Positions 11,001-17,012 of a DNA stretch of 64,000 nt are shown here, piece after piece. Both the position numbers and the translations under genes were made by a program. Location: NCBI RefSeq assembly GCF_000718095.1, contig NZ_JOEI01000002.1, forward strand, positions 1 to 64,000, read 5' to 3'. The first letter of the stretch is position 1; the number at the start of each line of letters is the position of its first letter. The notes under the pieces were generated by a model, which worked only from the letters and a program-made list of their open reading frames with translations, did no database searches and was not told the origin of the DNA. The stretch is from Streptomyces scopuliridis RB72. Its GTDB lineage: Bacteria; Actinomycetota; Actinomycetes; Streptomycetales; Streptomycetaceae.

Positions 11001-12710
11001 GACCCGACCGGGCACTGGCCGAGCTTCGTGGACAAGGCCATCAAAAAGGTCAAGAAGAAGGTCAAGAAGGTCGTCAAGTCGGCGTGGAAGAAAACCAAAA
11101 GGACGGTGAAGAAGGCGGCGAAGGCCGTCAAGAAGGCCGCGAAGGCGGTCAAGCAGGCGGTCAAGAAGGTCGTCAAGAGGGCCAAGCGCGTGGTGCGCAA
11201 GGCGGTGCACTATGTGGCGGACAGCGTCCACAAGGTCAAGAGATACGTCAAACGCACCTACAAACGCGTCAAGCATTACGCCCATAAGGTCGTCAAGCAC
11301 GTCAAGAAGACGGTCCGGAAGGTCGCCAAGGCCGTCAAGCATGTGGCGAAGAAGGTCGTCAAGGCGGCGAAGAAGGTCGGCCGGGCGGTCAAGAAGGCGG
11401 CGAAGGCGTCAGCCCATTTCGTGAAGCAGCACGCCGCGACGATCGCTTCGGTGGCGGTGGGCGTGGCGGTCTTCGCGGGCTGCACCGCCCTCACCGCCGG
11501 GGTCGGCGCGATCGGCTGCGCGGCCCTGGCGGGCGCGGCGGCCGGCGGTGTCGGCTACATGATGAACGACGGCCCCAAATCGGTCGGCGGCTTCCTGGGC
11601 GCGGTCACCATCGGCGCGGCCACCGGCGCACTCGGCGGCGCCGCGGGCGGCCTGGCCGCCGGCGCGGCGGGTCGGCTTCTGGCCGGTGTAGGCGGCAGGG
11701 CCCTCCAGGGCGGGGTCATGGGCGCCACGGGGGGCGCGGCGGAAGGCGCGGTCGGCTACGGCATCTCCTGCGCGGCGAGCGAAGAAGGCTGCAGCGCCAG
11801 CGGCGCCGCCAAGGCCACAGCGGTCGGCGCGGCGACGGGCGGGGTCTTCGGCGCCGCGGCCGCCAGATTCGGCCCGAAGGCCAAACAACAGCCCGAGCCC
11901 GACAACACACCCCGGGCCCCGAGCACCTGCGCGCGAGTCCCGCACAGCTTCACCGGCCTGACGAGCGTCCTCCTCGCCAGCGGCACCACCAAACCCATCA
12001 GCGAGATCAAAGCCGGCGACTACGTCCTGACCGCCGAACCCGGCAAGAAAACCAAGGAGAAACACCGCGTCAAGGCGGTCATCGTCACCAAGACCGACAA
12101 GGACTACGTCGACGTCACCGTCGCCACCAAGTCCGGCCCCAAGACGATCCAGACCACCAAACACCACCAGTTCTACGAAGCCACCCGCAACACCTGGACC
12201 CAGGCCGCAGACCTGAGGCCGGGCCAGCAACTCCAGAACGCCTCAGGTAAACGAACCACGATCCTCGACATCAAGGCGTACACGGCACAGCGCACCACCT
12301 ACGACCTCAGCGTCGAAGACCTCCACACGTACTATGTGCTGGCAGGCGATACTCCGGTACTCGTTCACAACTCAAATTGCGGACCGGGTACGAAATTCGA
12401 TGTACCGACCGAGCCGGGCATTTACACAATCCACCTAAATGACGGAACGAAGTATGTGGGAAGCTCGACGTCAAGTATTAGAGAACGAGTGAATAAGTCG
12501 ATGCGGTCCAAACATGCGGTTCGCAAGGCTGGATACACATCGGACGACGTAGTTAATGTCACCTACTTCACTCTGCCCGCTGGGACAAGCAAGACGGCGA
12601 TCCGCCGAATGGAGCAGACCATGATGGAGGGTGTTAAGGCGAGAGGTGGAACTCTCCTTAACCGGAGAGACCCAGAGATCGAAGTCCCAATCGGCGGATA
12701 TCTACCGTAA
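2037..12710 (+). CDS. Giant secreted Rhs/YD-repeat polymorphic toxin with HINT and GIY-YIG nuclease C-terminus
   Basis: The protein is 3557 residues. A signal peptide (residues 1-46, ending TAAAEG) is followed by an N-terminal region, a DNRLRE-like domain (about 370-547), a DUF6531-like start of the Rhs part (about 680-760), and three LamG/concanavalin-like domains (about 903-1135, 1195-1418, 1935-2138) set among many YD repeats. The Rhs core signature follows (about 2927-2996, RWYSPQSGQFNSRD and ending DPTGHW). After it come a strongly lysine-rich segment (about 2999-3128), a Gly/Ala hydrophobic stretch (about 3132-3278), and a pretoxin-type HINT domain (S3304 to H3444-N3445) that begins with Ser rather than Cys. 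The last ~110 residues form a GIY-YIG nuclease: GIY at 3461-3463, KYVG at 3472-3475, then IRERV, a conserved Glu in MEQTMM, and LLNRR. The toxin part is visibly poorer in G+C than the rest of the gene. The Rhs shell should encapsulate the toxin and HINT should release it. The DUF4259 gene 20 bases downstream is the expected immunity gene. Confidence 0.93.
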   Translation: MRARRVRGSRLFPPGRTGRRRARATALSVLVSFSFMLTTETAAAEGATLPALSMPELSLSGLWTWMNKSPLDTPDQQSGTARGKSHFASADSTRTDRVVGHAPGKGRGELDLYERPVDAPEKVTTRARAVGNAESFNAKTSKRDAKKSTATSDYYVNADGSTTVRHYTGRTNFASSDGGWQPVDTSLVQNADGRFEERANSLAIDFASDAADQQLASVDFGGGRSLAYSLRDAASVVPRVDPNGALTYADVLPGTDLELVPLTDGSKENLVLRSPDAANSWLFPLDVKGLTPRLTDDGDVEFIDADDAVTATIPHAYMADSKVDPRSGDTAQSRELTYDITTVGGTPALRLTADRAWLVDPERVYPVTVDPTIVASNSTYAQNTIPGDHSTEDQIKVGSYDSGTNKANSFLQFSSLGTTLKGQRVSAATLNVYALWSASCTAMPFSVHPVNQSWTPSGVTSYPGPSYDVAIGTATPAPGASCTNDTGSTSVGVKMPVTLSTGWFDWVATGGANYGLALTAPTTDGAHWKKFHSDNSATPGWRPALDLTYAPNTKPQVNAQYPPENFPANTLQPELLVYASDADKWPSALSYTFEVYDADSDSTTPVATSGAIAKGSWKIPAGKLTWSKNYVWYVGVSDGYEEVTHSSRFSTAVPQPPVTSGLAQNTDGHEFDPSDGNYTTEDTDAEVQVVGPSLSVERSYNSLDPRVDSAFGAGWSTVVDMKAVEAKDGAGAVTSVVITYPGGEQVAFGRNANGTFVPPPGRYARLQTVTGGYTLTDKDFTVYTFTQPTAKAAVRAISGIKDYAGRTETFSYTSNQLTKITNTTSNRSLTLTWQTPTGATAPHVATVATDPSKAGDASTVQTWTYGYSGDQLSSVCPPADPAKCTTYGYATGNHYRTTVLDADPFAYWRLGEATGETVAKDAVDSNQGRYNGLYRNVTLGGSAVLAGSTQKTATFNGTTSYVEIPSAPGATPSYMSVSLWFKTTQAGGVLFYYGDKPLSVSDPVGTTTKNTPAVYVGTDGKLRGCLAMSPGCNTTITSSASVNNGQWHQAVLTGVANSQTLYLDGVAQGTLTGTINDWEQPYLSLGAGVNTDGWPAMNANDKLGHYSGQLAEVAIYSEPLGQDVITAQYQAAKRSAGLLNKITTPGGKTQSSVAYGTTDDLVLQATDGDGGTWKLNSSTVTGSSQVYRSAVMGSAPAGYWRLDDTQGAPQAANEIHTGFGTYNTVTQGVAGPFGTGDATAASFNGTSSFAEVPYAPWHGKQDRAVELWFKTSKPGVLIADQSRAPNDPEGVGGSWNPVLYVGADGKLRGHWWSVSGSGSTDFGSKAVVNNNAWHHAVLSASGSTQTLYVDGVKQADYSGAAKDQSNTRTFIGAGFTRSWISSPGDISYFTGSIADVAVYADPLAADQVEQHWSAYKASSGVAPVRTVKLTDPTDKTLTYVYDAELGNRLLAAVDTNGKRSTYGYDTAGFLHTVTDANGNRAITGHDIRGNTVSETTCQDTTANKCSTEYSTYFPDATTAFPPMDPRNDLVLTERDGRSSEPADNTYLTSYTYDSGGNVTSVTTPPVAGHPAGRTATTSYTTTSTPAAEGGTAKAPAGLVADVVTPGGKRTTYTYFANGDLAEVTDANGAKLSYTYDALGRQLTETEISDAQPGGLTTTLTYDKNDQVRTETSPPVTNRVTGAVHTARSTTVYDADGNVTEQTVADLTGGDAARTTSLTYDAYNRQATRTDPGGDTTAFEYDVYGNKTKETDPAGNVNTYTFDAEGRPLTTNLLNYTGDPDNPSSPATLVQESRAYDPAGRLASVTDAMGWTTAYTYTDDGLSASVVRKDPASGASFTEQANTYDAAGNLIEQVTDDGQTRTTFAVDAADRTTSSVLDPAGARRSTKVSYDPDDNVVSETETDPATGDISTADTTYDNLGNVTGSTVHDGTTAPVARYKLDETTGVSAADSSGANHSGTLGTGVKWNPDRGGSADFDGTANAYAQTTGPVVNTSGSFTVSAWVKLNAKTANNTFVAQEGKNASGFQLYFSTTYGWSFNRHSADVASPGIIRAYSGTAAVTTGTWTHLTGVYDKDAGQVRLYVNGVASGTPAAFTTPWESTGALQIGRLRMNGASSENTSGAIDDVQVYSEALTTAQVSAVRGGTFPAAGSSVRSTTWKLDQRGLPTSFTDANGSTTDYGYDEAAQQTTVTEPAVDAEQNGGTPVSVRPVSMTGYNTFGENTESSDPLGNVTVTAYDAEGQESSTTLPNYTPPGATAPITATFWNEYNKLGQVTAEVDALGNRTTYSYTQLGDLASVVEPGGDTTKYAYDTNGDQLSATRPNGAREETTWDYLGRPVTSTDIVRQPVQRAYTAINEYNAPGGELSRTVSPTGVAESYKYNALGETTEVTDSAGNTSKFTYDMDGQVLNSTDPDGTSTKNTYDGFGQLTATSDLDATGKTLRTSSATYDRAGNPLSVTDYRGHTSTLTVDRTGLVTKAVQPVSATESITTTFGYDAAGNRTRFTDGRNNPFLTTYNSWGLPESEIEPSTPGHTPLSNRTFTMVYDANGQATEARLPSGVTVTNEYDTKGRLTRQSGSGTAVTTVDRTYAYDSDDRVVAVAGAGEDKNTFGYDDRGLLLSASGPSGDSSFAYNADGAMTTRTDASGTSAYGYDTAGRLKTVRDGATGSDLTYGYDVNSNVTEVDYGSGKSKRTFGYDALERLTSDKLTSPSGKVLSSIAYGYDENNNETSKTTTGVAGAGTHTYSYDWANRLTSWNNGTATEQYGYDASGNRTRVGGDTYTYDARNRLTSDGHNTYTYTARGTLSGITDEGGKLTTVKADAFDRVIQEGDRTYTYDGLDRVLNATDGTGTSLFSFQYSGAGNDVASDGVTSYSRNADGALLGVKTAVSSVLALTDLHDDVVAQFTGSGEALTGSSSYSPFGMVTESVGMLGRLGYQSGWTDPETAKVNMAARWYSPQSGQFNSRDTVGMDALPASVSANRYAYGDDNPMTATDPTGHWPSFVDKAIKKVKKKVKKVVKSAWKKTKRTVKKAAKAVKKAAKAVKQAVKKVVKRAKRVVRKAVHYVADSVHKVKRYVKRTYKRVKHYAHKVVKHVKKTVRKVAKAVKHVAKKVVKAAKKVGRAVKKAAKASAHFVKQHAATIASVAVGVAVFAGCTALTAGVGAIGCAALAGAAAGGVGYMMNDGPKSVGGFLGAVTIGAATGALGGAAGGLAAGAAGRLLAGVGGRALQGGVMGATGGAAEGAVGYGISCAASEEGCSASGAAKATAVGAATGGVFGAAAARFGPKAKQQPEPDNTPRAPSTCARVPHSFTGLTSVLLASGTTKPISEIKAGDYVLTAEPGKKTKEKHRVKAVIVTKTDKDYVDVTVATKSGPKTIQTTKHHQFYEATRNTWTQAADLRPGQQLQNASGKRTTILDIKAYTAQRTTYDLSVEDLHTYYVLAGDTPVLVHNSNCGPGTKFDVPTEPGIYTIHLNDGTKYVGSSTSSIRERVNKSMRSKHAVRKAGYTSDDVVNVTYFTLPAGTSKTAIRRMEQTMMEGVKARGGTLLNRRDPEIEVPIGGYLP

Positions 12711-12730
12711 GCCTCTAACTGGAGTTAGTG

Positions 12731-13168
12731 ATGGGAACCTGGGGTTCAGGTCCGTTCGACAGTGATACAGCTGAGGACTTCCTCGATGAGCTGGAAGAAC
12801 AGTCCGCTCCGGAGCGGCTAGCAGTCATGGAGAGCACATTCCGTTCCGCCGTTGAGGGGGGCGGGGGCTCGTCCTCGTCGGTGCTTCCAGAAGAAGTGAT
12901 GGCTGCTGCTGCGGTGGTCGCGGCAAATGTTCCTGCTGGGCAATCTCTATCCTGGAACGAGGAATATCCGAGCATTACGGAATGGCTAGAGAAGCCAATC
13001 ACGCCCGCCCTGGCGTCATCTGCCATTCACGCGCTGGAAGTGGCATTGCCTACTGACGGATGGTTCTGGCGAAGCTGGGTGGATGTCGAGGAAAGGGCTG
13101 AGGCTCAGGCCGCGATTGACCGCTTGCGGGCTGTGCTGAGCCCCATCGGGGAAGGTGGATCTCGATAG
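12731..13168 (+). CDS. DUF4259-family immunity protein for the GIY-YIG toxin
   Basis: The protein is 145 residues. The ATG at 12,731, six bases after GGAG, is preferred over the GTG three bases earlier because the product then begins MGTWGSGPFDSDTAEDFLDE, the usual DUF4259 start. It is acidic and has no signal peptide or membrane segment, so it is cytoplasmic, as expected of an immunity protein that binds a nuclease domain. It lies directly behind the Rhs toxin, the standard toxin-immunity order. Its C-terminal third is repeated as a broken copy at 19,225-19,391. A strong terminator follows at 13,204. Confidence 0.85.
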   Translation: MGTWGSGPFDSDTAEDFLDELEEQSAPERLAVMESTFRSAVEGGGGSSSSVLPEEVMAAAAVVAANVPAGQSLSWNEEYPSITEWLEKPITPALASSAIHALEVALPTDGWFWRSWVDVEERAEAQAAIDRLRAVLSPIGEGGSR

Positions 13169-13203
13169 CCGGTGGCTAATATCGAGGTCAGGCTCCAATG
13201 CGA

Positions 13204-13246
13204 CTGAAGGGCCCCGCCGAAATCTCATTTCGGCGGGGCCCTTCAG
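13204..13246. terminator. Strong bidirectional terminator hairpin
   Basis: A perfect 20-base stem (13,204-13,223 with 13,227-13,246) closes on a 3-base loop. It ends the toxin-immunity operon and, on the other strand, the rep-xis-int operon. Confidence 0.85.
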
Positions 13247-13251
13247 CTGTT

Positions 13252-13273
13252 TGACGGCAACGCTGACGGCAAC
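13252..13273. repeat. Paired TGACGGCAAC repeats at the int end, candidate arm-type sites
   Basis: TGACGGCAAC occurs at 13,252-13,261 and 13,264-13,273 with a 12-base period, immediately beyond the integrase stop. A matching pair with the same 12-base spacing lies at 18,239-18,260, at the other end of the int-to-pif block. Two arm pairs flanking such a block suggest integrase binding sites on both arms of an att site. No shared core repeat could be found outside the pairs by eye. Confidence 0.5.
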
Positions 13274-13274
13274 G

Positions 13275-14558
13275 TCAGCGGACGATGGCTCCGACGGGGG
13301 TGCCGTCGGGGTCGTCGCGGCCGGGGCTGAGGGTGTCGCCGAGCGTGTTGATGGCTTCGCGTTGGAGGCGGAGTCGTACGTGGGCGTAGACGCCGGCGGT
13401 GACGCCGATGTGGGCGTGGCCAAGCAGTTCTTTGATCACTACGAGGTCGATGCCCTGTTCCAGGAGCAGGGTGGCGGTCGAGTGCCGAAGATCGTGGAAG
13501 CGGATTGCTCGGAGTCCGGCGCGGTCGAGGAGGCGGCGAAAGCGGCGTGTGAGGTTGGCGGGATCGAGGGGGCTGCCGGAGGGCGTGGCGAACACGAGGC
13601 CGTTGTCCGCCCAGCCTGATCCCGCAGCCTGACGTTCGTCATGCTGCCTTTCCCGGTGGATCTTGAGGGAGCTGATGCATTCGGTGGGCAGGGCGATGCG
13701 GCGCTCGGAGGCGCGGGTCTTGGTGTGCAGGACGGTGAGGCCGCCAGTGGGGGTGCGCTGGAGGGAGCGGTGGATGGTGGCCGTGCCGCCGTCGAGGTCG
13801 AGGTCTTCCTAGTGCAGGCCGAGGAGTTCGCCCTTGCGGAGGCCGGTGCGCAGGGCGAGTTCATACAGCGCGTGGAGCCGGTCACTGCTGGCGGCCTGGA
13901 GGAACTGCCGGGCCTCGCTCGCGGTGAAGGGCTTGAAGCGCCTGGGCCGGGGCGCGGGGGTCTTGACGTTGCGGGCGACGTTGCGGGGCAGGTCGTCTTC
14001 GCGGACGGCGTGCTCCAGGGCGGACTTGAGGACCGAGTGGATGTAGGTCACGGTCAGCGACGACAGGTGCTTGTTGCAGCACTGGCCTATGGCGCAGCAG
14101 GAGCGCCGGGCGGTGTCGCGTCCCTGGATGCAGCACTGGCAGGTGCTGCGGAGGTGGTCGAGGAAGGTGCGGACGTCGCGGGCGGTGAGCCGGGCGAGCT
14201 TCTTCGCGCCGAGGCCGGGGATGAGGTGGAGGCGGATGCAGGCGGCGTAGCGGGTGTGGGTGTTCTCCCGGACCTGGTGGACGGCAATGCCGTTCAGCCA
14301 GTACGTCAGGTAGTCGCCCAGGGTGCAGTCGGATGCCGCGACGGGCAGGCCGAGGTTGCTCGCGGCGATCTTCTCGGTGAGCTTGCCCAGGGCTTCCTTC
14401 CGACCTGCGCCGTAGACGCGGACGCGTTTGCGGATATTGCCGGGGGCGAGAACGTATCCGGCGGCCTCCCACCGGCCGTCCTTGCGCTGGTAGATGGTGC
14501 CGTCTCCATTGGCGCGGGAGCGGCTGCGGCGGGTCGATGTGGGGCGCGGCATGGTCAT
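13275..14558 (-). pseudogene. int: pSAM2-type tyrosine recombinase (integrase) interrupted by an amber codon
   Basis: Translation from the ATG at 14,558, which overlaps the xis stop (TGATG), gives a phage-type integrase. It has an N-terminal arm-binding part (GDGTIYQRKDGRWEA), a SAM-like domain (TLGDYLTYWLN), a Cys-rich insertion (about 135-165, with CCIQGRD and CCAIGQCCNKH) and the first catalytic Arg box (RTGLRKGELLGL). At 13,809-13,811 a TAG replaces the Trp normally found in LGLxWEDLDL. The same frame then continues open to 13,275, with the second box HDLRHSTATLLLEQG and the Tyr in GVTAGVYAHV. Without the amber codon the protein would be about 427 residues, the normal length. Only one base differs from a sense codon, so the loss is recent, a sequencing error, or suppressed. 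The truncated product would lack the HxxR and Tyr catalytic residues. Confidence 0.88.
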
Positions 14559-14782
14559 CAGGCAGCTTCCTGTTCGAGGCGTGTGCGGATGAAGTCGGTG
14601 AGGGCGTGGGTGGGGATGCGGCGGGCGCGGCCGAGGGTGATCGAGGCGAGTTGGCCGGTGCGGAGCAGGTCGTAGACGGCGGAGCGGCTGAGCTGGAGGC
14701 GGGCCATCACCTGGGGCACCGTCAGCAGTTGCTGCGCCGGACTCAGCGCGGGGTGAAGGACCGCAGCGGGAGGCGTGGTCAT
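14558..14782 (-). CDS. xis: Excisionase-like helix-turn-helix protein
   Basis: The protein is 74 residues. The central LLTVPQVMARLQLSRSAVYD is a MerR/HTH_17-type winged-helix start, followed by LLRTGQLASITLGRARRIP, the usual form of actinomycete Xis proteins. It would bind next to att and direct the integrase to excision. Its ATG overlaps the repSA stop, and its stop overlaps the int start (TGATG at both junctions), so rep, xis and int form one translationally coupled operon in the order known from pSAM2. Confidence 0.88.
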   Translation of the reverse strand: MTTPPAAVLHPALSPAQQLLTVPQVMARLQLSRSAVYDLLRTGQLASITLGRARRIPTHALTDFIRTRLEQEAA

Positions 14783-16152
14783 CAGCTACCGCCTTCGGCC
14801 GTGAACTGCCGTTCCAATTCATTGCGGTGCCACACGTCAGCGGCGAGGAGTCGCGCGCCAGGGCTGTAGCCCGAGCCGAGGTAGTCCCAGTGGCCGACGA
14901 CGAGCGTGGTCGCCGGGTCGGACTCGGGCAGGCCGGTGTGGGCGCGGGCCTGTTCGGTACGCCAGGCCCGGCGGATCTCGCGGAGCGCGGCGAGGGTGGT
15001 GGAGTAACTGCGGGACTTGGTGGAGAAGTGGCCCCGGAAGCCGAGCATGTGCGCCCACTTCCGGAGCTTGAGGTGGACGAACTCCGGCAGCCTGCCCAGC
15101 TCCCAGCAGGTGCGGATCATCCGTCGCACATGCCGGGCGACGGCGAGCCGGGACAGCGGCAGAGCCTGCCCGGTGCCGTCGCACGCGGTGCACGGGAGCG
15201 GCGTTCCGTGGGGCAGGAGGGTGGCGCCGCGTCCCTGGCAGGGGCGGCAGAACAGGGAGCGGTCGAGGGTGCCGGAGGCGTCGGCGGACTTGGTGGCGTA
15301 CTTCGCCACGTAGGCGGCGACGGCCTGGTCGGTCAGTTCGGCGTCGGTGCCGAAGGCGGCGATCTCGCGGACGTCGAGCTGTTCGCCCCAGGCGAGTTCG
15401 CGTTCCCCGACCGCGTCCGACTCAACCGTCATACGGACCCGTGAGGCGTCGGCGCGTACGGCGTCGGCGAGCACAGCGACGGTGGCGTACGGGGGTGGGG
15501 GCTGGCTGGTGCCGTTGGGGCCGTCGAGTCGGATGACGGCGTGGAAGTGGACCAGGCCGCGCTTTTGGTACTCGGCGACCTTGGCGAAGGAGATCCGCAG
15601 GACAGCGTGGGCGGCCTTCTGGGTCATGCCGAGCCCGGCGGCGAGTTCGCGGCGCAGGTAGGTGGTGAAGCGGGCCCAGAGCGCGGAGGCATGAGCGTTG
15701 AAGAGGATTGCGCCCGTGTAGTCGTACGTCTCGGGGTTCAGTGGCGTCCCAATCAGGGCGTCCGTGGGTTCGTGGAGCTTGCGGCAGCGGCAGGGGCGGA
15801 TGTCACCGCCAGGGGTGGTGAGGCGATTGTGGACGGGGCCGAAGGACGGCGGGGTGAGGGTGGCAAAGACGCGGGGGTGGGTGCGGACGGTGTCGGGCAC
15901 GGTCTTGCCACCGGACAGGCCGGCGCGGATGAGGTGGTAGGTGTCGGCGGCGTAGAGGCGGGAGCAGGCCGGGCAGCGGGAGGCGCGGCGGTTGCCGCAC
16001 GTGGTGAGCAGGCTGCCCGTGGGTTCGGCGGAGGTGATGTAGGAGCGCAGCACCTCAGCGGTCGTGGTGTCGACGGTGGTGATGTGGCCGGTCAGGCGGA
16101 TGGGTTCGGTGTGGCTGACTTTCTGTGGCTGAGGCCAGAACCCCGTGGTCAT
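14782..16152 (-). CDS. repSA: RepSA-family replication initiator
   Basis: The protein is about 456 residues from the ATG at 16,152; a GTG at 16,218 would add 22 residues, but the shorter form fits the family length. It carries the Cys-rich pairs of these initiators (CGNRRASRCPACSRLYAADT; later CRPCQGRG and CTACDGTG), the conserved GLVHFHAVIRLDG with its HxH-like metal-binding His pair, and a C-terminal RKWAHMLGFRGHFSTKSRSY. In the pSAM2 family this protein starts rolling-circle replication of the excised circle from an origin inside or beside the gene. No double-strand origin is separately visible. It heads the rep-xis-int operon. Confidence 0.88.
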   Translation of the reverse strand: MTTGFWPQPQKVSHTEPIRLTGHITTVDTTTAEVLRSYITSAEPTGSLLTTCGNRRASRCPACSRLYAADTYHLIRAGLSGGKTVPDTVRTHPRVFATLTPPSFGPVHNRLTTPGGDIRPCRCRKLHEPTDALIGTPLNPETYDYTGAILFNAHASALWARFTTYLRRELAAGLGMTQKAAHAVLRISFAKVAEYQKRGLVHFHAVIRLDGPNGTSQPPPPYATVAVLADAVRADASRVRMTVESDAVGERELAWGEQLDVREIAAFGTDAELTDQAVAAYVAKYATKSADASGTLDRSLFCRPCQGRGATLLPHGTPLPCTACDGTGQALPLSRLAVARHVRRMIRTCWELGRLPEFVHLKLRKWAHMLGFRGHFSTKSRSYSTTLAALREIRRAWRTEQARAHTGLPESDPATTLVVGHWDYLGSGYSPGARLLAADVWHRNELERQFTAEGGS

Positions 16153-16280
16153 GGGCCCGGCATGTGAGCGCCCGTCCCTGCCGGGGCTGATGAGGACGGG
16201 GGAGCCTCGATCGGTCACGCCCGGCAGGGACGGGAGTCGGGTGGGTCAGCGCGGGGCGGCGCCTGGGCGAGCAGGACGGG

Positions 16281-16517
16281 TCACATCTGTCGCCAGGCCC
16301 GCCAGGGCCGGGTGATGATCTCCCGGTAGGTGTGGTGGGACGGGTTTTGGCCGCAGTGGCGCAGCACCCAGTTCTGCGGTTCGGCGAAGTCCTCGCTCGT
16401 CGGTGAGGTCTCTCCGTCCACGGCGCATTGCATCGCGTACTGGACCGGCTCCGCGTCCGGCTCGCGGTCGGGCTGGAGAGTCCAGGTCTCGTAGCGCAGG
16501 ACCGAGCGAGGGGTCAC
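16281..16517 (-). CDS. Small conserved protein of integrative elements (DUF7848-like)
   Basis: The protein is 78 residues from a GTG that overlaps the stop of the preceding gene (GTGA). It has an even mix of polar residues, with VQYAMQCAVDGETSPTSEDF and then NWVLRHCGQNPSHHTYREII, two Cys and several His, resembling the short DUF7848-type proteins found next to rep genes in streptomycete elements. It has no membrane segment. The Cys/His content may bind metal. Its function is unknown, and the family call is from memory of the pattern. Confidence 0.65.
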   Translation of the reverse strand: MTPRSVLRYETWTLQPDREPDAEPVQYAMQCAVDGETSPTSEDFAEPQNWVLRHCGQNPSHHTYREIITRPWRAWRQM

Positions 16518-16756
16518 CGTCCCCACCTCCGGTTGGCCACGGCCACCTTGGCGCTCAGCTCCTCCGCCGGAGTCGGCGCACGTACGTCCTCGGGCGGCAC
16601 GTCCCATTCCCGGCCACCGCGCGGTGGCCGAAGCTGCACGTACGGCCCCACATGCCCCATGACCACGCCCACCTTGCCGTTCCGTCGGTCGACCACCAGG
16701 GCGCCGGCATCGGGCGAGACGGTGTGCCCGTCGGTATCAGGGGTGGGGGCCGTCAT
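16514..16756 (-). CDS. Small hypothetical protein of the integrative element
   Basis: The protein is 80 residues with the start taken at the ATG at 16,756; the frame is open further upstream, but codon use there is poor. It contains GALVVDRRNGKVGVVMGHVG then YVQLRPPRGGREWDVPPEDV, a small beta-rich pattern often seen in short element-encoded proteins, and a C-terminal helix AEELSAKVAVANRR. It overlaps the next gene by four bases, so it is the first gene of the leftward operon leading to repSA. Its function is not known. Confidence 0.65.
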   Translation of the reverse strand: MTAPTPDTDGHTVSPDAGALVVDRRNGKVGVVMGHVGPYVQLRPPRGGREWDVPPEDVRAPTPAEELSAKVAVANRRWGR

Positions 16757-16920
16757 CGTGACCACCCCGGCGAGGCGGTGCGCGACAGGGCGTCCAGTCG
16801 CAGGGCGGGAACACATGGGGTGGTGCTCTTTCGCACGGTGACGCTCCTCGGCGGCGTTGATGCGTGCCCCTGGGCCTGTTGGTGCCGCAGGGTCGGCACC
16901 CGATCCTCACGCCGGTCACC

Positions 16921-16983
16921 GGGACGAAGGAACCTCCACCAAACCCCACTTCGGGACGTCCCGCACCGTGTAGAACGTCCCTG
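16921..16983. promoter_or_regulatory. Divergent control region with CGGGACGTCCCG palindrome
   Basis: Between the leftward rep operon and the rightward regulator-pif operon lies a perfect 12-base palindrome (16,952-16,963). Related half-sites lie at 16,921 (GGGACG) and 16,975 (ACGTCCC). The spaced half-sites and the neighbouring HTH regulator gene make this the likely operator and promoter region for both operons. The GAGGGAGA ribosome binding site of the regulator gene is just downstream. Confidence 0.5.
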
Positions 16984-17012
16984 GTGCCGTCCTGAGACGA
17001 AGAGGGAGACTC

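Noticed and set aside
2037..12710. Rhs protein as a type VI secretion effector
   Set aside because: The protein has its own signal peptide, there is no PAAR or VgrG, and the organism type lacks an outer membrane.
13809..13811. Recoding of TAG as an amino acid
   Set aside because: No pyrrolysine-type or suppressor gene is visible, and other genes in the window do not show internal TAG codons except in decayed insertion sequences.
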